A stretch of DNA of 38,589 nucleotides from Thermoprotei archaeon (GTDB taxonomy: Archaea; Thermoproteota; Thermoprotei; Thermofilales; B15-G2). The notes under the pieces are model-generated. The model was not told where the DNA came from. It worked only from the letters and a program-made list of their open reading frames with translations, and did no database searches. The translations under genes and the position numbers were made by a program. Positions 24,358 to 32,102 of the stretch are shown one piece after another. The DNA lies in contig QMRV01000020.1 in assembly GCA_003649445.1 (NCBI GenBank), forward strand, positions 1-38,589, read 5' to 3'. The number at the start of each line of letters is the position of its first letter. Position 1 is the first letter of the stretch.

Positions 24358-24981
24358 TTACTTGATGCTTTTAATCCTATATATAATTACCTTGACTTTA
24401 TGTATTTTTTCTTTATGGTGTGAGTGCATTCTCGGTATTGTAATAAGTCCAATAGCTTTGTGTGAAATTTTTCCTCCTAAGGAAGGTACTTTGCTTTCAA
24501 TATACGAGGCCGTTGAAGCTTTGTGAATAGTATATACGGTGTTTGCTAAAGAGAGAGCTGTCTTTAGGAACACTATGTCTATGCCTCTTCTGTGTACTCC
24601 AAAGGGAGGGTTCTGTACAACTGTGTCTACTTTTCTAGCTAAAGCGAAGTGAGCTACATCGGCTACCACGAAATCTACTTTATGGAATACGCCGAATTTT
24701 TTAGAATAGTTTTTGGCCAATAAAATTTGTCTTTTGTCTATATCTACTCCGATAACATAGGATGCCCCTAATAAGGTAGCACCTACTGCAAGTCTTCCGG
24801 ACCCGCAGCCTAAGTCCACGACTTTTCTGCTTGCTATGTCATCGAATGTAGTTGCTGCAACCCAAAGTAGATCGCTTGCGAGCTGAACAGGAGTTTCATA
24901 CTGCTCTAGCCTTAAAGACGGCTTTTCTGGTCCCTTTATTAGTGAAAGAATTTTCTTTAACTCACTTTTCCTAATTTCCAT
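24358..24981 (-). CDS. METTL5-like N6-adenine methyltransferase (probable rRNA MTase)
   Basis: Class I SAM-dependent methyltransferase. LEQYETP (25-31) is the N-terminal family motif, VVDLGCGSGRLAVGA (54-68) binds SAM, GVDID (78-82) ends the second strand, and NPPFGVHRRG (124-133) is the NPPF catalytic motif of N6-adenine MTases. The length (207 aa) matches METTL5 and its archaeal homologues; human METTL5 methylates 18S rRNA A1832 with TRMT112. A 16S rRNA substrate is inferred. ATG start at 24981. It shares a divergent intergenic region with the exported propeller gene, and its stop lies 59 bp upstream of tRNA-Glu on the same strand. Confidence 0.88.
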   Translation of the reverse strand: MEIRKSELKKILSLIKGPEKPSLRLEQYETPVQLASDLLWVAATTFDDIASRKVVDLGCGSGRLAVGATLLGASYVIGVDIDKRQILLAKNYSKKFGVFHKVDFVVADVAHFALARKVDTVVQNPPFGVHRRGIDIVFLKTALSLANTVYTIHKASTASYIESKVPSLGGKISHKAIGLITIPRMHSHHKEKIHKVKVIIYRIKSIK

Positions 24982-25034
24982 TTTAATGATTCTTTTTACC
25001 GCGTTATTTTAAGCTTAGTGTTAAGCTCGGAGTT

Positions 25035-25046
25035 AAAATATAAATA
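25035..25046 (+). promoter_or_regulatory. TATA box of the exported beta-propeller gene
   Basis: AAAATATAAATA on the plus strand, 29-40 nt upstream of the ATG at 25075; the predicted leader is only a few nucleotides. Confidence 0.6.
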
Positions 25047-25074
25047 GACACCACTTATAGTAGTCCTCGAAATC

Positions 25075-26463
25075 ATGATAAGGGGAAAGGTTGGTATACT
25101 CTATTTAATAGCTCTTATTGCTACCACGTATTTAATTATACCATGCTATAGTGAGCCGCTCACGGCTAAAGATGTCAGAACATTAGAAATGATAAATAGC
25201 AACTTAGTCTTCGTTGTAGAAGATACTTCAATAGGCTTGGCTGATCTTAATGGGTCTTGGATATGGCGTCAAGAATTACCTGTACCTATGCACTGGTATA
25301 AAATCGAAGACGGCAAAGTGCTTATGTATCTACGCGATGGAAGATTTATTATACTAGACTTACTTACTGGAAAAACTCTCTTCAAAAAAGTAACTGAACT
25401 TTTCTGCGGTGCAGCTATTGCTGGAGATATGCTCGCCTTTTCTAACGGAACACATTTAACTGTATACAATATAAGCAGTAAGACAGTTGAATGGGATCTA
25501 TCTAAAAAGCTCTTGGGAGATGTTGAAATAGAAGTCTGGACAGGGTCAAGCAAGCTCATAGTTACCAGGCTAGCTAATGGAACATTTCTAGTATTTGATT
25601 GGACAGGAAAAGCTCTATGGAAATATCCACTGGCACGAACATCTACTTTCTTATGGTTATCTCGAACGATGTCTCTACCAGTATCAAATGTCCTTGTAGT
25701 CAACGAGAGGGTGATAATAGTGTGGCAGAATATAACTGTTTTCTCTTCTGATGGAAAAGTAGTATTCTCAGAGAAAATAGGCGATGTTATGGCACTTTCA
25801 GTTTACCAAGATGTGATAGCGTTAGTTTCTTCTAACAGAAAGCTGGTAGTGTACTCTGTTAAAGAAAATAGAATATTGACAACTACGCAGATACCCGTAT
25901 TTACAGTAAAAGCCAGTATTTATGGCAATTTAATAGCTCTGCAAGGTGTCGACGACAACATATATCTATACGATATTAGTTCAGGCGAGCCCTATTGCGT
26001 ACTATCCTTTGGTGAAAAAATACTAGATATGGCGCTCTCAGAAGACACTGTTGTTGCCGCATTAGCCAACACTAGTATCCTAAAACTCTATTTAAGTAGA
26101 GTACATCCAAGAATCTATATAAACAGTACAGAAAAATGGATTAAGCAAAATAGTGAAGTTATATATACAGTAAAGCTTCTTGAAAAAACAAATGAAATAA
26201 AGGCTCAGTTAATTGGAATAAATGGTGAGGTAAAAATTCAAGACGATACTATAGTAGTAAGAATATATCCCATAAAGCATATAGGGAATCATAACGTAGT
26301 ACTTTATATAAAGAGCGCACAAGGAAGTACGATGCTTTCTCTTAAACTCCACATAACAGGGGGTGAAACAAACCTATACTACTGGATTCTAGCAGTAGTG
26401 TTAATAGCGCTGATAATAATCCTAATACCAACTGTGTTAATAAAGCAAGAAGGATTCAGTTAA
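25075..26463 (+). CDS. Exported, membrane-anchored protein with PQQ/WD-like beta-propeller repeats
   Basis: A hydrophobic N-terminus (residues ~7-26) followed by YSEPL looks like a signal peptide, and a C-terminal hydrophobic helix (~438-457) with a short lysine-containing tail anchors the protein, so most of it faces outside. The middle (~30-345) is made of repeated four-strand units such as LADLNGSWIWRQELP, VLMYLRDGRFIILDLLTGK, FLVFDWTGKALWKY and IYLYDISSGEPYC: a pattern of PQQ-type propeller blades. Residues ~350-430 look like an Ig-like beta domain. No catalytic residues or cofactor site are clear. ATG start. Function unknown; binding or adhesion at the cell surface is a reasonable guess. 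Its 3' neighbour is the sRNA region. Confidence 0.75.
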   Translation: MIRGKVGILYLIALIATTYLIIPCYSEPLTAKDVRTLEMINSNLVFVVEDTSIGLADLNGSWIWRQELPVPMHWYKIEDGKVLMYLRDGRFIILDLLTGKTLFKKVTELFCGAAIAGDMLAFSNGTHLTVYNISSKTVEWDLSKKLLGDVEIEVWTGSSKLIVTRLANGTFLVFDWTGKALWKYPLARTSTFLWLSRTMSLPVSNVLVVNERVIIVWQNITVFSSDGKVVFSEKIGDVMALSVYQDVIALVSSNRKLVVYSVKENRILTTTQIPVFTVKASIYGNLIALQGVDDNIYLYDISSGEPYCVLSFGEKILDMALSEDTVVAALANTSILKLYLSRVHPRIYINSTEKWIKQNSEVIYTVKLLEKTNEIKAQLIGINGEVKIQDDTIVVRIYPIKHIGNHNVVLYIKSAQGSTMLSLKLHITGGETNLYYWILAVVLIALIIILIPTVLIKQEGFS

Positions 26464-26483
26464 AATAAAATTTATAATAAAAC

Positions 26484-26538
26484 TATCAGACAAGGGTGGG
26501 TTCTTCATATATCCGATCGTCTCTTCCTTCATCATCTA
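26484..26538 (-). ncRNA. Probable C/D box guide sRNA (second of a tandem pair)
   Basis: Read on the minus strand: perfect C box ATGATGA (complement of 26529-26535), D'-like CGGA (26512-26515), C' ATATGAAG (26503-26510), D box CTGA (26486-26489). The D guide is AACCCACCCTTGT and the D' guide region AGGAAGAGACGAT. Length about 52 nt. It lies in a GC-rich island between two protein genes. Targets not identified. Confidence 0.6.
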
Positions 26539-26540
26539 GC

Positions 26541-26600
26541 GGCTCGGTGGGCCTAGCATCGCTCATCTATCGCTATGGGCGCAGGAGCCTCATCGCTCCA
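26541..26600 (-). ncRNA. Possible C/D box-like sRNA (first of a tandem pair, degenerate boxes)
   Basis: Just upstream of the better candidate on the same strand: C-like GCGATGA (26590-26596), D'-like GCGA, C'-like AGATGAG (26562-26568) and D-like CCGA (26544-26547), with 14-16 nt GC-rich guide intervals. Each box deviates by one or two bases from consensus. Spacing is right for a C/D sRNA, and only 8 bp would separate the two RNAs, suggesting a dicistronic precursor. Confidence 0.35.
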
Positions 26601-26651
26601 AATAATCGTAATACTTTTATTCTCTTTAATTTTTCTACTTGAGGTAGTCCA

Positions 26652-27224
26652 ATGTCTCAGAGCAGATACGAGCAGTACATGGAAATTAGATTTAAGAGAA
26701 AATATCTAGATTTAATAGCTGACGGTATAAAGTCGACTACTATTAGAAGAGGTAGGAGGAAGATTTTTTCGAAATATATGAGGATATTCGGCGGAAATAG
26801 CCTCTTTGCTGAAGCTGAAGTAAGGAAAATAAGCTATAAAAGGGTATATCAGTTATCGTTAAACGACGCTATTAAAGATGGTTTTCTGAGCATTGATGAG
26901 CTTCTCGAAGAACTGAAGGAAATATATCCTTCTTTAAGCTCCTCTGACTGGATCACCATAATAGAGTTTAAAATACTAAATCTTTTCTGTAGAAATATTA
27001 GTGTCGAAGTGAAGTATAAAGACTTATCTTCTAAAGATATAGCTTTGCTAGCACTTAAATATGACTTAGTGAGGGGAAGAGGTGCTGAAATACTAAGGCT
27101 AGTTATTGAGAAGGGAAGTATATGGCAGGCTACAGTTACTACCGGAAGGGCTTCGAGTAGATTCTTAATTAGAAAAGTTGTTTTAGACGCGCTTCACAAG
27201 CTTAAAGAAAACAATATCATTTAA
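26652..27224 (+). CDS. ASCH-domain protein with C-terminal helical extension
   Basis: The N-terminal ~110 residues match the ASCH (PUA-like) fold: MEIRFKRKYLDLIADGIKST, then TIRRGRRK, a strand with LFAEAEVRKI, and a later DWITIIEF. ASCH domains are thought to bind RNA or modified nucleotides. Residues ~120-190 are a separate helical region (SSKDIALLALKY, GRASSRFLIRKVVLDALHKL) that looks like a helix-turn-helix, so this may be a two-domain nucleic-acid-binding protein. ATG start at 26652. The 3' end overlaps the convergent topoisomerase gene by 4 bp. Molecular function is unassigned; I am sure of the ASCH assignment only at moderate level. Confidence 0.7.
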   Translation: MSQSRYEQYMEIRFKRKYLDLIADGIKSTTIRRGRRKIFSKYMRIFGGNSLFAEAEVRKISYKRVYQLSLNDAIKDGFLSIDELLEELKEIYPSLSSSDWITIIEFKILNLFCRNISVEVKYKDLSSKDIALLALKYDLVRGRGAEILRLVIEKGSIWQATVTTGRASSRFLIRKVVLDALHKLKENNII

Positions 27225-29104
27225 CGGCGCTTCCTTTTAGTTAAGTCGCCCCAGTAGTCTCTCATGTTTTTTAGCGATTCTGCAACTTCTCGAGCAAATT
27301 TTTCTTCAGCTGCTATTAGTCTATCAAAGTATTCAAGAAATCTCTTCTTGACGCTTTCTACGACTTCTTCGCTTCTCTTGATACCGGAGGCTATAAGCGA
27401 GAGTTCTTTTTCAATAGAGCCTCTTACTTCGGGTGAGACTAATTCAGGTACTATTGAGTGAAGTGCTACAGCTATAGTTTTTCCTAAAGGTGTTGGTATG
27501 CACTGTTTATTGCGAATGTAGAAGTATCCTCGCTCTATATTAGTTTGTAAATGATCCTGCATAGTAGCATCTGTGCCTATACCGTATTTTCTCATAAGTC
27601 TCAGTAACTCAGATTCGCTTAAGTAAGGCGGAGGCTTTGTTTCTTTCTCAACAATCTTTGCTGAAATAAGTCTTACTTTAGTTCCCCTGGATACATAAGG
27701 CAGAATTTTTTCCGAAGGCTTTTCATAAGGATAGATTTCGTAAAATCCTAAGTCTAGTATTTTTAGCCCATTCACCGTAAACATGTGTTTGCCTACAGCA
27801 ATGACTATTTCTTGCCTTTCTATTTGAGCAGGAGGACTTAAGGTAGCCAAGAAGTGTCTCACTATAAAGTCATAGAGTTTCGCTCCTTTTTCTCCGAATT
27901 TCTTCTTAACGAACTGTAATCCTACACTCTTAGCAGGATATATAGGGGGATGAGCCTTATCGTCGTCACGTCCTCTTGTAGGAACTATACTGGGTCTCGA
28001 GAGAATTCTTCTTCTAACATAGCTTCCATATAACTCGTGGTTACTAAACATCGAAGCTAGTCTCTTCAAGTTAAGTGAAGGAGGATATATCGTGGTATCT
28101 GTTCTGGGATATGAGATCAGTCCGTTCCTGTAGAGAGCCTCAGCTAGATCCATGCACTGTCTCGCTCTAATATTCAGGAAGCGGCTCGCTCTTCTTTCCA
28201 TTTCAACAGTATTGAGGGGTATTGGCGGAGAAACAGTTCTTTTAACATATTCTGCCTTCGAAACTATTCCGTATCCTTGCTTAAGTATTTCATCTAAAAT
28301 CTTTTTTGCTTCGTCTCTATTTTCTATTTTCTCCTTATAGTATTTAAATTTAACTCTTTTTCCGTTTATGCTGAATATAGCTTCAATAGTATGGTACTTT
28401 TTCTTAACAAATTTTTCTCTTTCTAAAGCTCTTTGAACAACTAAGAAAAGCACGGGAGACTGGCAAGGACCGTAGCTGAGAAATCTTTTGGCGGGGAGAA
28501 GTTTAGTTGCTCTACGCCTAATAGCAAGCGTAATAAACCTAGTAAACGAGGCTCCAATAATCAGGTCAAGCATCATTCTTGAAAAACACTTCTGGGCAAG
28601 CAGTGGATCGGGCTGTCTTGGGTTCTTTAAAGCGTTTAAAATATCCTGTTTTGTTACTGCAGAAAACCATATTCTCTCAAACTTTATTCTCGGATTGACT
28701 TTCTTCATTATTTCCATTACTTCAAAACATATACTTTCTCCCTCGGGGTCCGCATCGAGAGCGAGAATAACTCTATTAGTGCGTTTAGCTAATTCACGCA
28801 AGATATATACGAAGATCTTGCTTTCTTCTCTTATTATTCTAACAGGAGTTATGAAGAAAAGATTTCTTGGATGAGTGCTCGTCCATCTACGGTATTCTTC
28901 CGAGAAGTCATAGTCCATTAAGTGTCCGCGTAGTCCAATAGAAACCCATAGCTTCGAATTTTTTCTAAAAAAGTATAAGGGGACATCTCTAATTTTAATA
29001 GTTTTAATAATACTTTCAGCTAAGAAGAGGGCGATATTCCTTGCAACAGAATTTTTCTCGGCGACAACAACAGTATCTATGAAAGGTAATTTCATTGTCC
29101 GCAC
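27221..29104 (-). CDS. DNA topoisomerase III (type IA)
   Basis: Type IA topoisomerase that passes single strands through a transient nick. TOPRIM domain: VVAEKNSVAR (13-22) and DADPEGES (117-124; Asp117, Asp119, Glu121). SYGPCQSPVL (210-219) is the topoisomerase III-type motif also seen in eukaryotic Top3. The catalytic tyrosine is Tyr332 in SYPRTDT. Then GTDATMQDHL with the C-terminal part of the toroid. The length (627 aa) fits archaeal topoisomerase III without added zinc-finger domains; the C-terminus is a Lys/Arg tail. GTG at 29104 or ATG at 29095 may be the start. It overlaps the ASCH gene by 4 bp at the 3' end. It is not reverse gyrase (no helicase part). Confidence 0.93.
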   Translation of the reverse strand: MRTMKLPFIDTVVVAEKNSVARNIALFLAESIIKTIKIRDVPLYFFRKNSKLWVSIGLRGHLMDYDFSEEYRRWTSTHPRNLFFITPVRIIREESKIFVYILRELAKRTNRVILALDADPEGESICFEVMEIMKKVNPRIKFERIWFSAVTKQDILNALKNPRQPDPLLAQKCFSRMMLDLIIGASFTRFITLAIRRRATKLLPAKRFLSYGPCQSPVLFLVVQRALEREKFVKKKYHTIEAIFSINGKRVKFKYYKEKIENRDEAKKILDEILKQGYGIVSKAEYVKRTVSPPIPLNTVEMERRASRFLNIRARQCMDLAEALYRNGLISYPRTDTTIYPPSLNLKRLASMFSNHELYGSYVRRRILSRPSIVPTRGRDDDKAHPPIYPAKSVGLQFVKKKFGEKGAKLYDFIVRHFLATLSPPAQIERQEIVIAVGKHMFTVNGLKILDLGFYEIYPYEKPSEKILPYVSRGTKVRLISAKIVEKETKPPPYLSESELLRLMRKYGIGTDATMQDHLQTNIERGYFYIRNKQCIPTPLGKTIAVALHSIVPELVSPEVRGSIEKELSLIASGIKRSEEVVESVKKRFLEYFDRLIAAEEKFAREVAESLKNMRDYWGDLTKRKRR

Positions 29105-29171
29105 ATATGCCGGAGTTCACCCTAATTAAGTTTACCTTCAATATAAGCGGACTACATTATAAAAACCGAAA

Positions 29172-29182
29172 AGCTTATTTTT
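29172..29182 (+). promoter_or_regulatory. TATA-like box of tRNA-Gly
   Basis: AGCTTATTTTT on the plus strand, 22-32 nt upstream of the tRNA 5' end, preceded by an A-rich BRE-like CCGAAA. Confidence 0.6.
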
Positions 29183-29203
29183 CATTTAAGTAGAACTTAA
29201 ATT

Positions 29204-29298
29204 GCGCCGGTAGTCTAGCCTGGTAGGACGTCGGCCTGCCATGCGCCTCTCAGGCTCGTAGAACGCCGGTGACCCGGGTTCAAATCCCGGCCGGCGCA
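29204..29298 (+). tRNA. tRNA-Gly(GCC) with a 22-nt intron
   Basis: Acceptor GCGCCGG/CCGGCGC, discriminator A (29298), encoded CCA (29299-29301), anticodon stem UCGGC/GCCGG, anticodon GCC in loop CUGCCAC, T-arm CCGGG UUCAAAU CCCGG. A canonical 37/38 intron occupies 29242-29263 (22 nt); without it the tRNA is 73 nt. It ends 2 bp before the stop codon of the convergent UMP kinase gene. Confidence 0.96.
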
Positions 29299-29303
29299 CC
29301 ATT

Positions 29304-29990
29304 TTACTTGCAGACTATTAATGTACCGTAATCTCTGCCCTCGACTACTCCTAAAATAGTCTCTTTATCGCCTTTAACGACTCTAGCAGGAATTCTGGAC
29401 CTAGAAATAATTATGAGAGCTACTTTATCAAATAGCTTATAGGTTCCGGCAAGGCTTTCTCCACCAGCTAGTATCTTTTCTAGAGTTTCGACTGAAACTT
29501 CCTTTAGAAGTTTAGCGTCAGGAAATTTCTTGGGGTCTCTGTCATACACTCCCTCGACATCAGTTGTTATAAGCAGCAAGTCTGCTCCTATTGCCTCTGC
29601 GCAGAGAGCCGCCACAGCAGTTGTCGACTGACCGGGCTGAAAACCTCCCACGCAAACAGCTCTACTTACTTGAATCAAGTCGATAACTTCGTTTACAGAA
29701 GACGGTATTTTGAGAGGAGCATGAGGGTATAGTAGAGAAGCCAGTATTTTCGCGTTCAGTCTCGCAGCCTCTATTCCAATAAGATCTCTAATAGACTCAC
29801 TGACATCTACTCGCCTAGTAACCGTTAAGGCAGCTCTAGCTAAATAGCCTCCCCCTACTACTGCCACTACTCGGTGTCCTTTTTCAAGCAGAATTTTTAT
29901 ACAGTCTGCGTACTCCAGAAGCTTACGGCCGTCAAAAACTTCTTCGCGGCGAGATATCAAGTGTCCGCTAACCTTGATAACTATTCTCAT
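29304..29990 (-). CDS. pyrH: UMP kinase, archaeal type
   Basis: Phosphorylates UMP to UDP in pyrimidine nucleotide synthesis. Amino-acid-kinase fold: MRIVIKVSGHLI at the N-terminus, VVAVVGGGYLAR, the GIEAARLNA region that binds UMP, CVGGFQPGQSTTAVAA, and LLITTDVEGVYDRDPK near the C-terminus. The product is 228 aa from ATG at 29990, which is preceded by AAGGTGA with 4-nt spacing; the frame is open further upstream, but that start lacks such a site, so the shorter form is chosen. It is convergent with tRNA-Gly, whose encoded CCA ends 2 bp before this stop codon. Other amino-acid kinases are unlikely given the motif set. Confidence 0.92.
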   Translation of the reverse strand: MRIVIKVSGHLISRREEVFDGRKLLEYADCIKILLEKGHRVVAVVGGGYLARAALTVTRRVDVSESIRDLIGIEAARLNAKILASLLYPHAPLKIPSSVNEVIDLIQVSRAVCVGGFQPGQSTTAVAALCAEAIGADLLLITTDVEGVYDRDPKKFPDAKLLKEVSVETLEKILAGGESLAGTYKLFDKVALIIISRSRIPARVVKGDKETILGVVEGRDYGTLIVCK

Positions 29991-30074
29991 AACTTCACCT
30001 TTTTTCACAATCAATAACCACTATTTAGTATTACGCTGAAAATATAGTCAACTTAATTAATGCTCCAATATAAT

Positions 30075-30761
30075 CTAGCTTGTAACTCGAACCAGAAGAT
30101 ACAAGCGCTTTCTTAATATACCGCTCTCATACTCACGCCTAGGCAGCCCATGCATTGCTAAAACAAGCTTTACTAGAAACCTCGGCTTTCTGAGGACTTC
30201 AGCCATCTTCTTAAAGTCTTCGCTTTCAGCATCATGTGATAACTCATATATCCACGCCTCACCTCCCGGAGCAAGTACTGAAGAACACTCTCGGAAAAAG
30301 ACTTCCGGTGTTCTTAAATGATGTAAAGTACCTGTGCTTACAATAAAGTCTACTGACTTCTCTCTAAACGGAAGTCTATGCGCGTCGCCGACTACTACAT
30401 TGATTTTCGCGTAGACTCCGCTTTTAGCAATATTACTCTTAGCAATTCTAGCCATTGCGCAGGAAATATCTAATCCGACAGCAACAGCGGCATCAATCGA
30501 CTCAGCAACTTTGACAAGCAATTTACCTGTACCGCAGCCTACCTCAACAAGTATTCTCAGACGCTGGCCAGCTTTCCTAATTTCCTCAATAACGTACTCG
30601 TACTCTCTTTCAAGCAGCCTTGTAGCCAGCAAATTATAGATATGTGCAGACCCCGCAGGAATACCCTGTTTCCATCGCTGAAGCCTAACAAACAGACTAT
30701 TTACCGCGTTCAGCAAGCCTCTTACACCAATCACATATCCCTTAAATACATCTGTGTCCAC
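30075..30761 (-). CDS. SAM-dependent methyltransferase, substrate unknown
   Basis: Class I methyltransferase of the Methyltransf_11 type: motif I LVEVGCGTGKLLVKV (71-85), acidic strand GLDIS (~97), motif with VVGDAHRLPF (~124-133), STGTLHHLRTPE (~140), and APGGEAWIYEL (~167-177). The length (228 aa) is ordinary. GTG start at 30761. The N-terminal ~65 residues are helical and basic. It is divergent from the eL40 gene (77 bp between starts) and on the same strand as UMP kinase with an 84-bp gap. Substrate (small molecule, lipid or RNA) cannot be told; no TRMT112-type or RNA-binding domain is visible. Confidence 0.8.
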   Translation of the reverse strand: MDTDVFKGYVIGVRGLLNAVNSLFVRLQRWKQGIPAGSAHIYNLLATRLLEREYEYVIEEIRKAGQRLRILVEVGCGTGKLLVKVAESIDAAVAVGLDISCAMARIAKSNIAKSGVYAKINVVVGDAHRLPFREKSVDFIVSTGTLHHLRTPEVFFRECSSVLAPGGEAWIYELSHDAESEDFKKMAEVLRKPRFLVKLVLAMHGLPRREYESGILRKRLYLLVRVTS

Positions 30762-30800
30762 ACTTAAATCTCTTTGAAACTCAAAAAGCCTTAAACGAAA

Positions 30801-30810
30801 ACTTTATATT
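30801..30810 (+). promoter_or_regulatory. TATA box of the eL40 gene
   Basis: ACTTTATATT, preceded by a BRE-like CGAAA, 29-38 nt upstream of the ATG at 30839; implies a very short leader. Confidence 0.65.
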
Positions 30811-30838
30811 AAGTTCATTAAGTAGTTTTCGAGAAACC

Positions 30839-30994
30839 ATGCCGCTAACAGACCCATTTAAACTAAACTTAGCACTAGAACACCACTTCAAAGTAAAAAT
30901 ATGCCGCAAATGCGGCGCTAAAAACCCCTACAGCGCAGAAAGATGCAGAAGATGTCGAAGCTACAATCTTAGACCCAAGCGCTACAAGAAGTAA
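30839..30994 (+). CDS. Ribosomal protein eL40
   Basis: 51-residue zinc-ribbon ribosomal protein of the large subunit, specific to archaea and eukaryotes. Cysteines at 22, 25, 36 and 39 (ICRKCG...ERCRRC) form the zinc site, followed by the basic tail SYNLRPKRYKK. ATG start at 30839. The stop is 4 bp from the stop of the convergent uL6 gene. Easily missed because of its size. Confidence 0.95.
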   Translation: MPLTDPFKLNLALEHHFKVKICRKCGAKNPYSAERCRRCRSYNLRPKRYKK

Positions 30995-30998
30995 GCCC

Positions 30999-31574
30999 TT
31001 ACTTTATATGTTCTTTTGCATACAGGTATATACCGTCTAGTACACCGGGACCGCCTTCACGTCCGTGAGGACAAAGCTTCTCGTCGCCCGTTAAGTGTGT
31101 CGCCAAATGGATATTCGCGCAAGTCTGCGCAACACAGTCGATATCTATTCCTTCAACTATAACGTCGTCTTTCTGAACAGTCACCTTCACGTCACCCACA
31201 ATTTTAGCGTACCTAGTTTCTTTTCTTCCTAGAAAGTTCTCTATAATAACTAGCTTCTTATTTTCATCAACCGTAATGTTCATAGGGAAGTGCGCATACA
31301 CTACTTTCATTTTGTATCTATAGCCTCTAGTAACTCCTGTAATCATGTTCTTTATATGAGAAGCAATAGTCTTGACCACAGCGTACTCCTTTTTCCTAGC
31401 AAAGAATGTTTCAACAACTATTTCATTGCCCTCCTTCCTGATAAACACTTTAGCGTGCGAAAAGTCCTTAGTAATCTTCCCTAAAGGCCCCTCTACAGTA
31501 ACCTTCTTACCATCTATCTCTACTTTAACATTCTCCGGTATCTCTACCCTCTCCTCGTGACGAACAACTCTCAT
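30999..31574 (-). CDS. Ribosomal protein uL6
   Basis: Large-subunit protein near the sarcin-ricin loop and factor-binding site. Two L6 domains: GKKVTVEGPLGKITKDF near the N-terminus and VTRGYRYKMKVVYAHFP in the middle, followed by ENFLGRKE and the C-terminal HLTGDEKLCPHGREGGPGV region. I chose ATG at 31574 (191 aa): GTGAT sits just upstream, and the TATA-like ATAAATACTTT complement at 31604-31614 would start transcription close to or after the alternative GTG at 31583. It is outside a ribosomal operon here, convergent with eL40 and downstream of no other ribosomal gene. Confidence 0.95.
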   Translation of the reverse strand: MRVVRHEERVEIPENVKVEIDGKKVTVEGPLGKITKDFSHAKVFIRKEGNEIVVETFFARKKEYAVVKTIASHIKNMITGVTRGYRYKMKVVYAHFPMNITVDENKKLVIIENFLGRKETRYAKIVGDVKVTVQKDDVIVEGIDIDCVAQTCANIHLATHLTGDEKLCPHGREGGPGVLDGIYLYAKEHIK

Positions 31575-31603
31575 AGCAATCACATACCTTCAACAAAACC
31601 CAC

Positions 31604-31614
31604 ATAAATACTTT
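31604..31614 (-). promoter_or_regulatory. TATA-like box of the uL6 gene
   Basis: AAAGTATTTAT on the minus strand. Counting ~25 nt downstream puts the transcription start at about 31580, between the GTG (31583) and ATG (31574) start candidates, which favours the ATG. Confidence 0.5.
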
Positions 31615-31847
31615 TACTTATGAAGCTAAAAGAATACAGCTCTCACGCAAAGATTCTCTAAACGAGTTCTTCTGAAGGAACTCCATATTTAACTAATTTT
31701 AGCAATTACATGAAGCTTAGATAATACCAGAGAATTTAAAATAAGCCAATCATGTCTACTGAGATTGAAAGAATACAAGTTTTTCACTAGCTTGGCAAAA
31801 ATGTATCAATGCTTCAGGAAAGTGCAGTCTTGCTAAGAGAAGAAGGA

Positions 31848-31977
31848 GCCCGGCTCCCGGCACCGCCCTTTCCCGCGGCCTCTCGGACCGCAGTACTAAG
31901 GCGGCGTTAAGGGGTTTCACTTCCGGGTTCGGCATGAGACCGGGTGGGTCCCCCCTACTATGGCCGGGACACCGGGC
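31848..31977 (-). rRNA. 5S ribosomal RNA
   Basis: On the minus strand the sequence has the conserved 5S parts in order: GCCCGGU 5' stem, GGCCAUAGUAGGGGGGACC, CACCCGGUCUCAUGCCGAACCCGGAAGU, GCCGCCUUAGUACUGCGG and 3' stem GCCGGGC, closing with the 5' end. About 130 nt; ends set by the terminal stem and uncertain by a few bases. It stands alone, with no 16S or 23S gene nearby, as is common in crenarchaeal genomes. Confidence 0.96.
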
Positions 31978-31998
31978 AGTATGTATGTGCGCTAACCT

Positions 31999-32008
31999 AT
32001 TTATTAGT
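31999..32008 (-). promoter_or_regulatory. TATA-like box of the 5S rRNA gene
   Basis: CTAATAAATA on the minus strand, 22-31 nt upstream of the predicted 5S 5' end. Confidence 0.65.
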
Positions 32009-32102
32009 TTTTCTCTTGGCGGTTTTCTGTCTGTTCGTGGACTGTATTAGGGAGGTGTTTTAGCTTAGTAAGTATTTAAGTGGAGAAGCTCTAGGATTAT
32101 TT

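Noticed and set aside
27221..29104. Reverse gyrase
   Set aside because: Only the type IA topoisomerase part is present; no N-terminal helicase domain, and the motifs are of topoisomerase III type.
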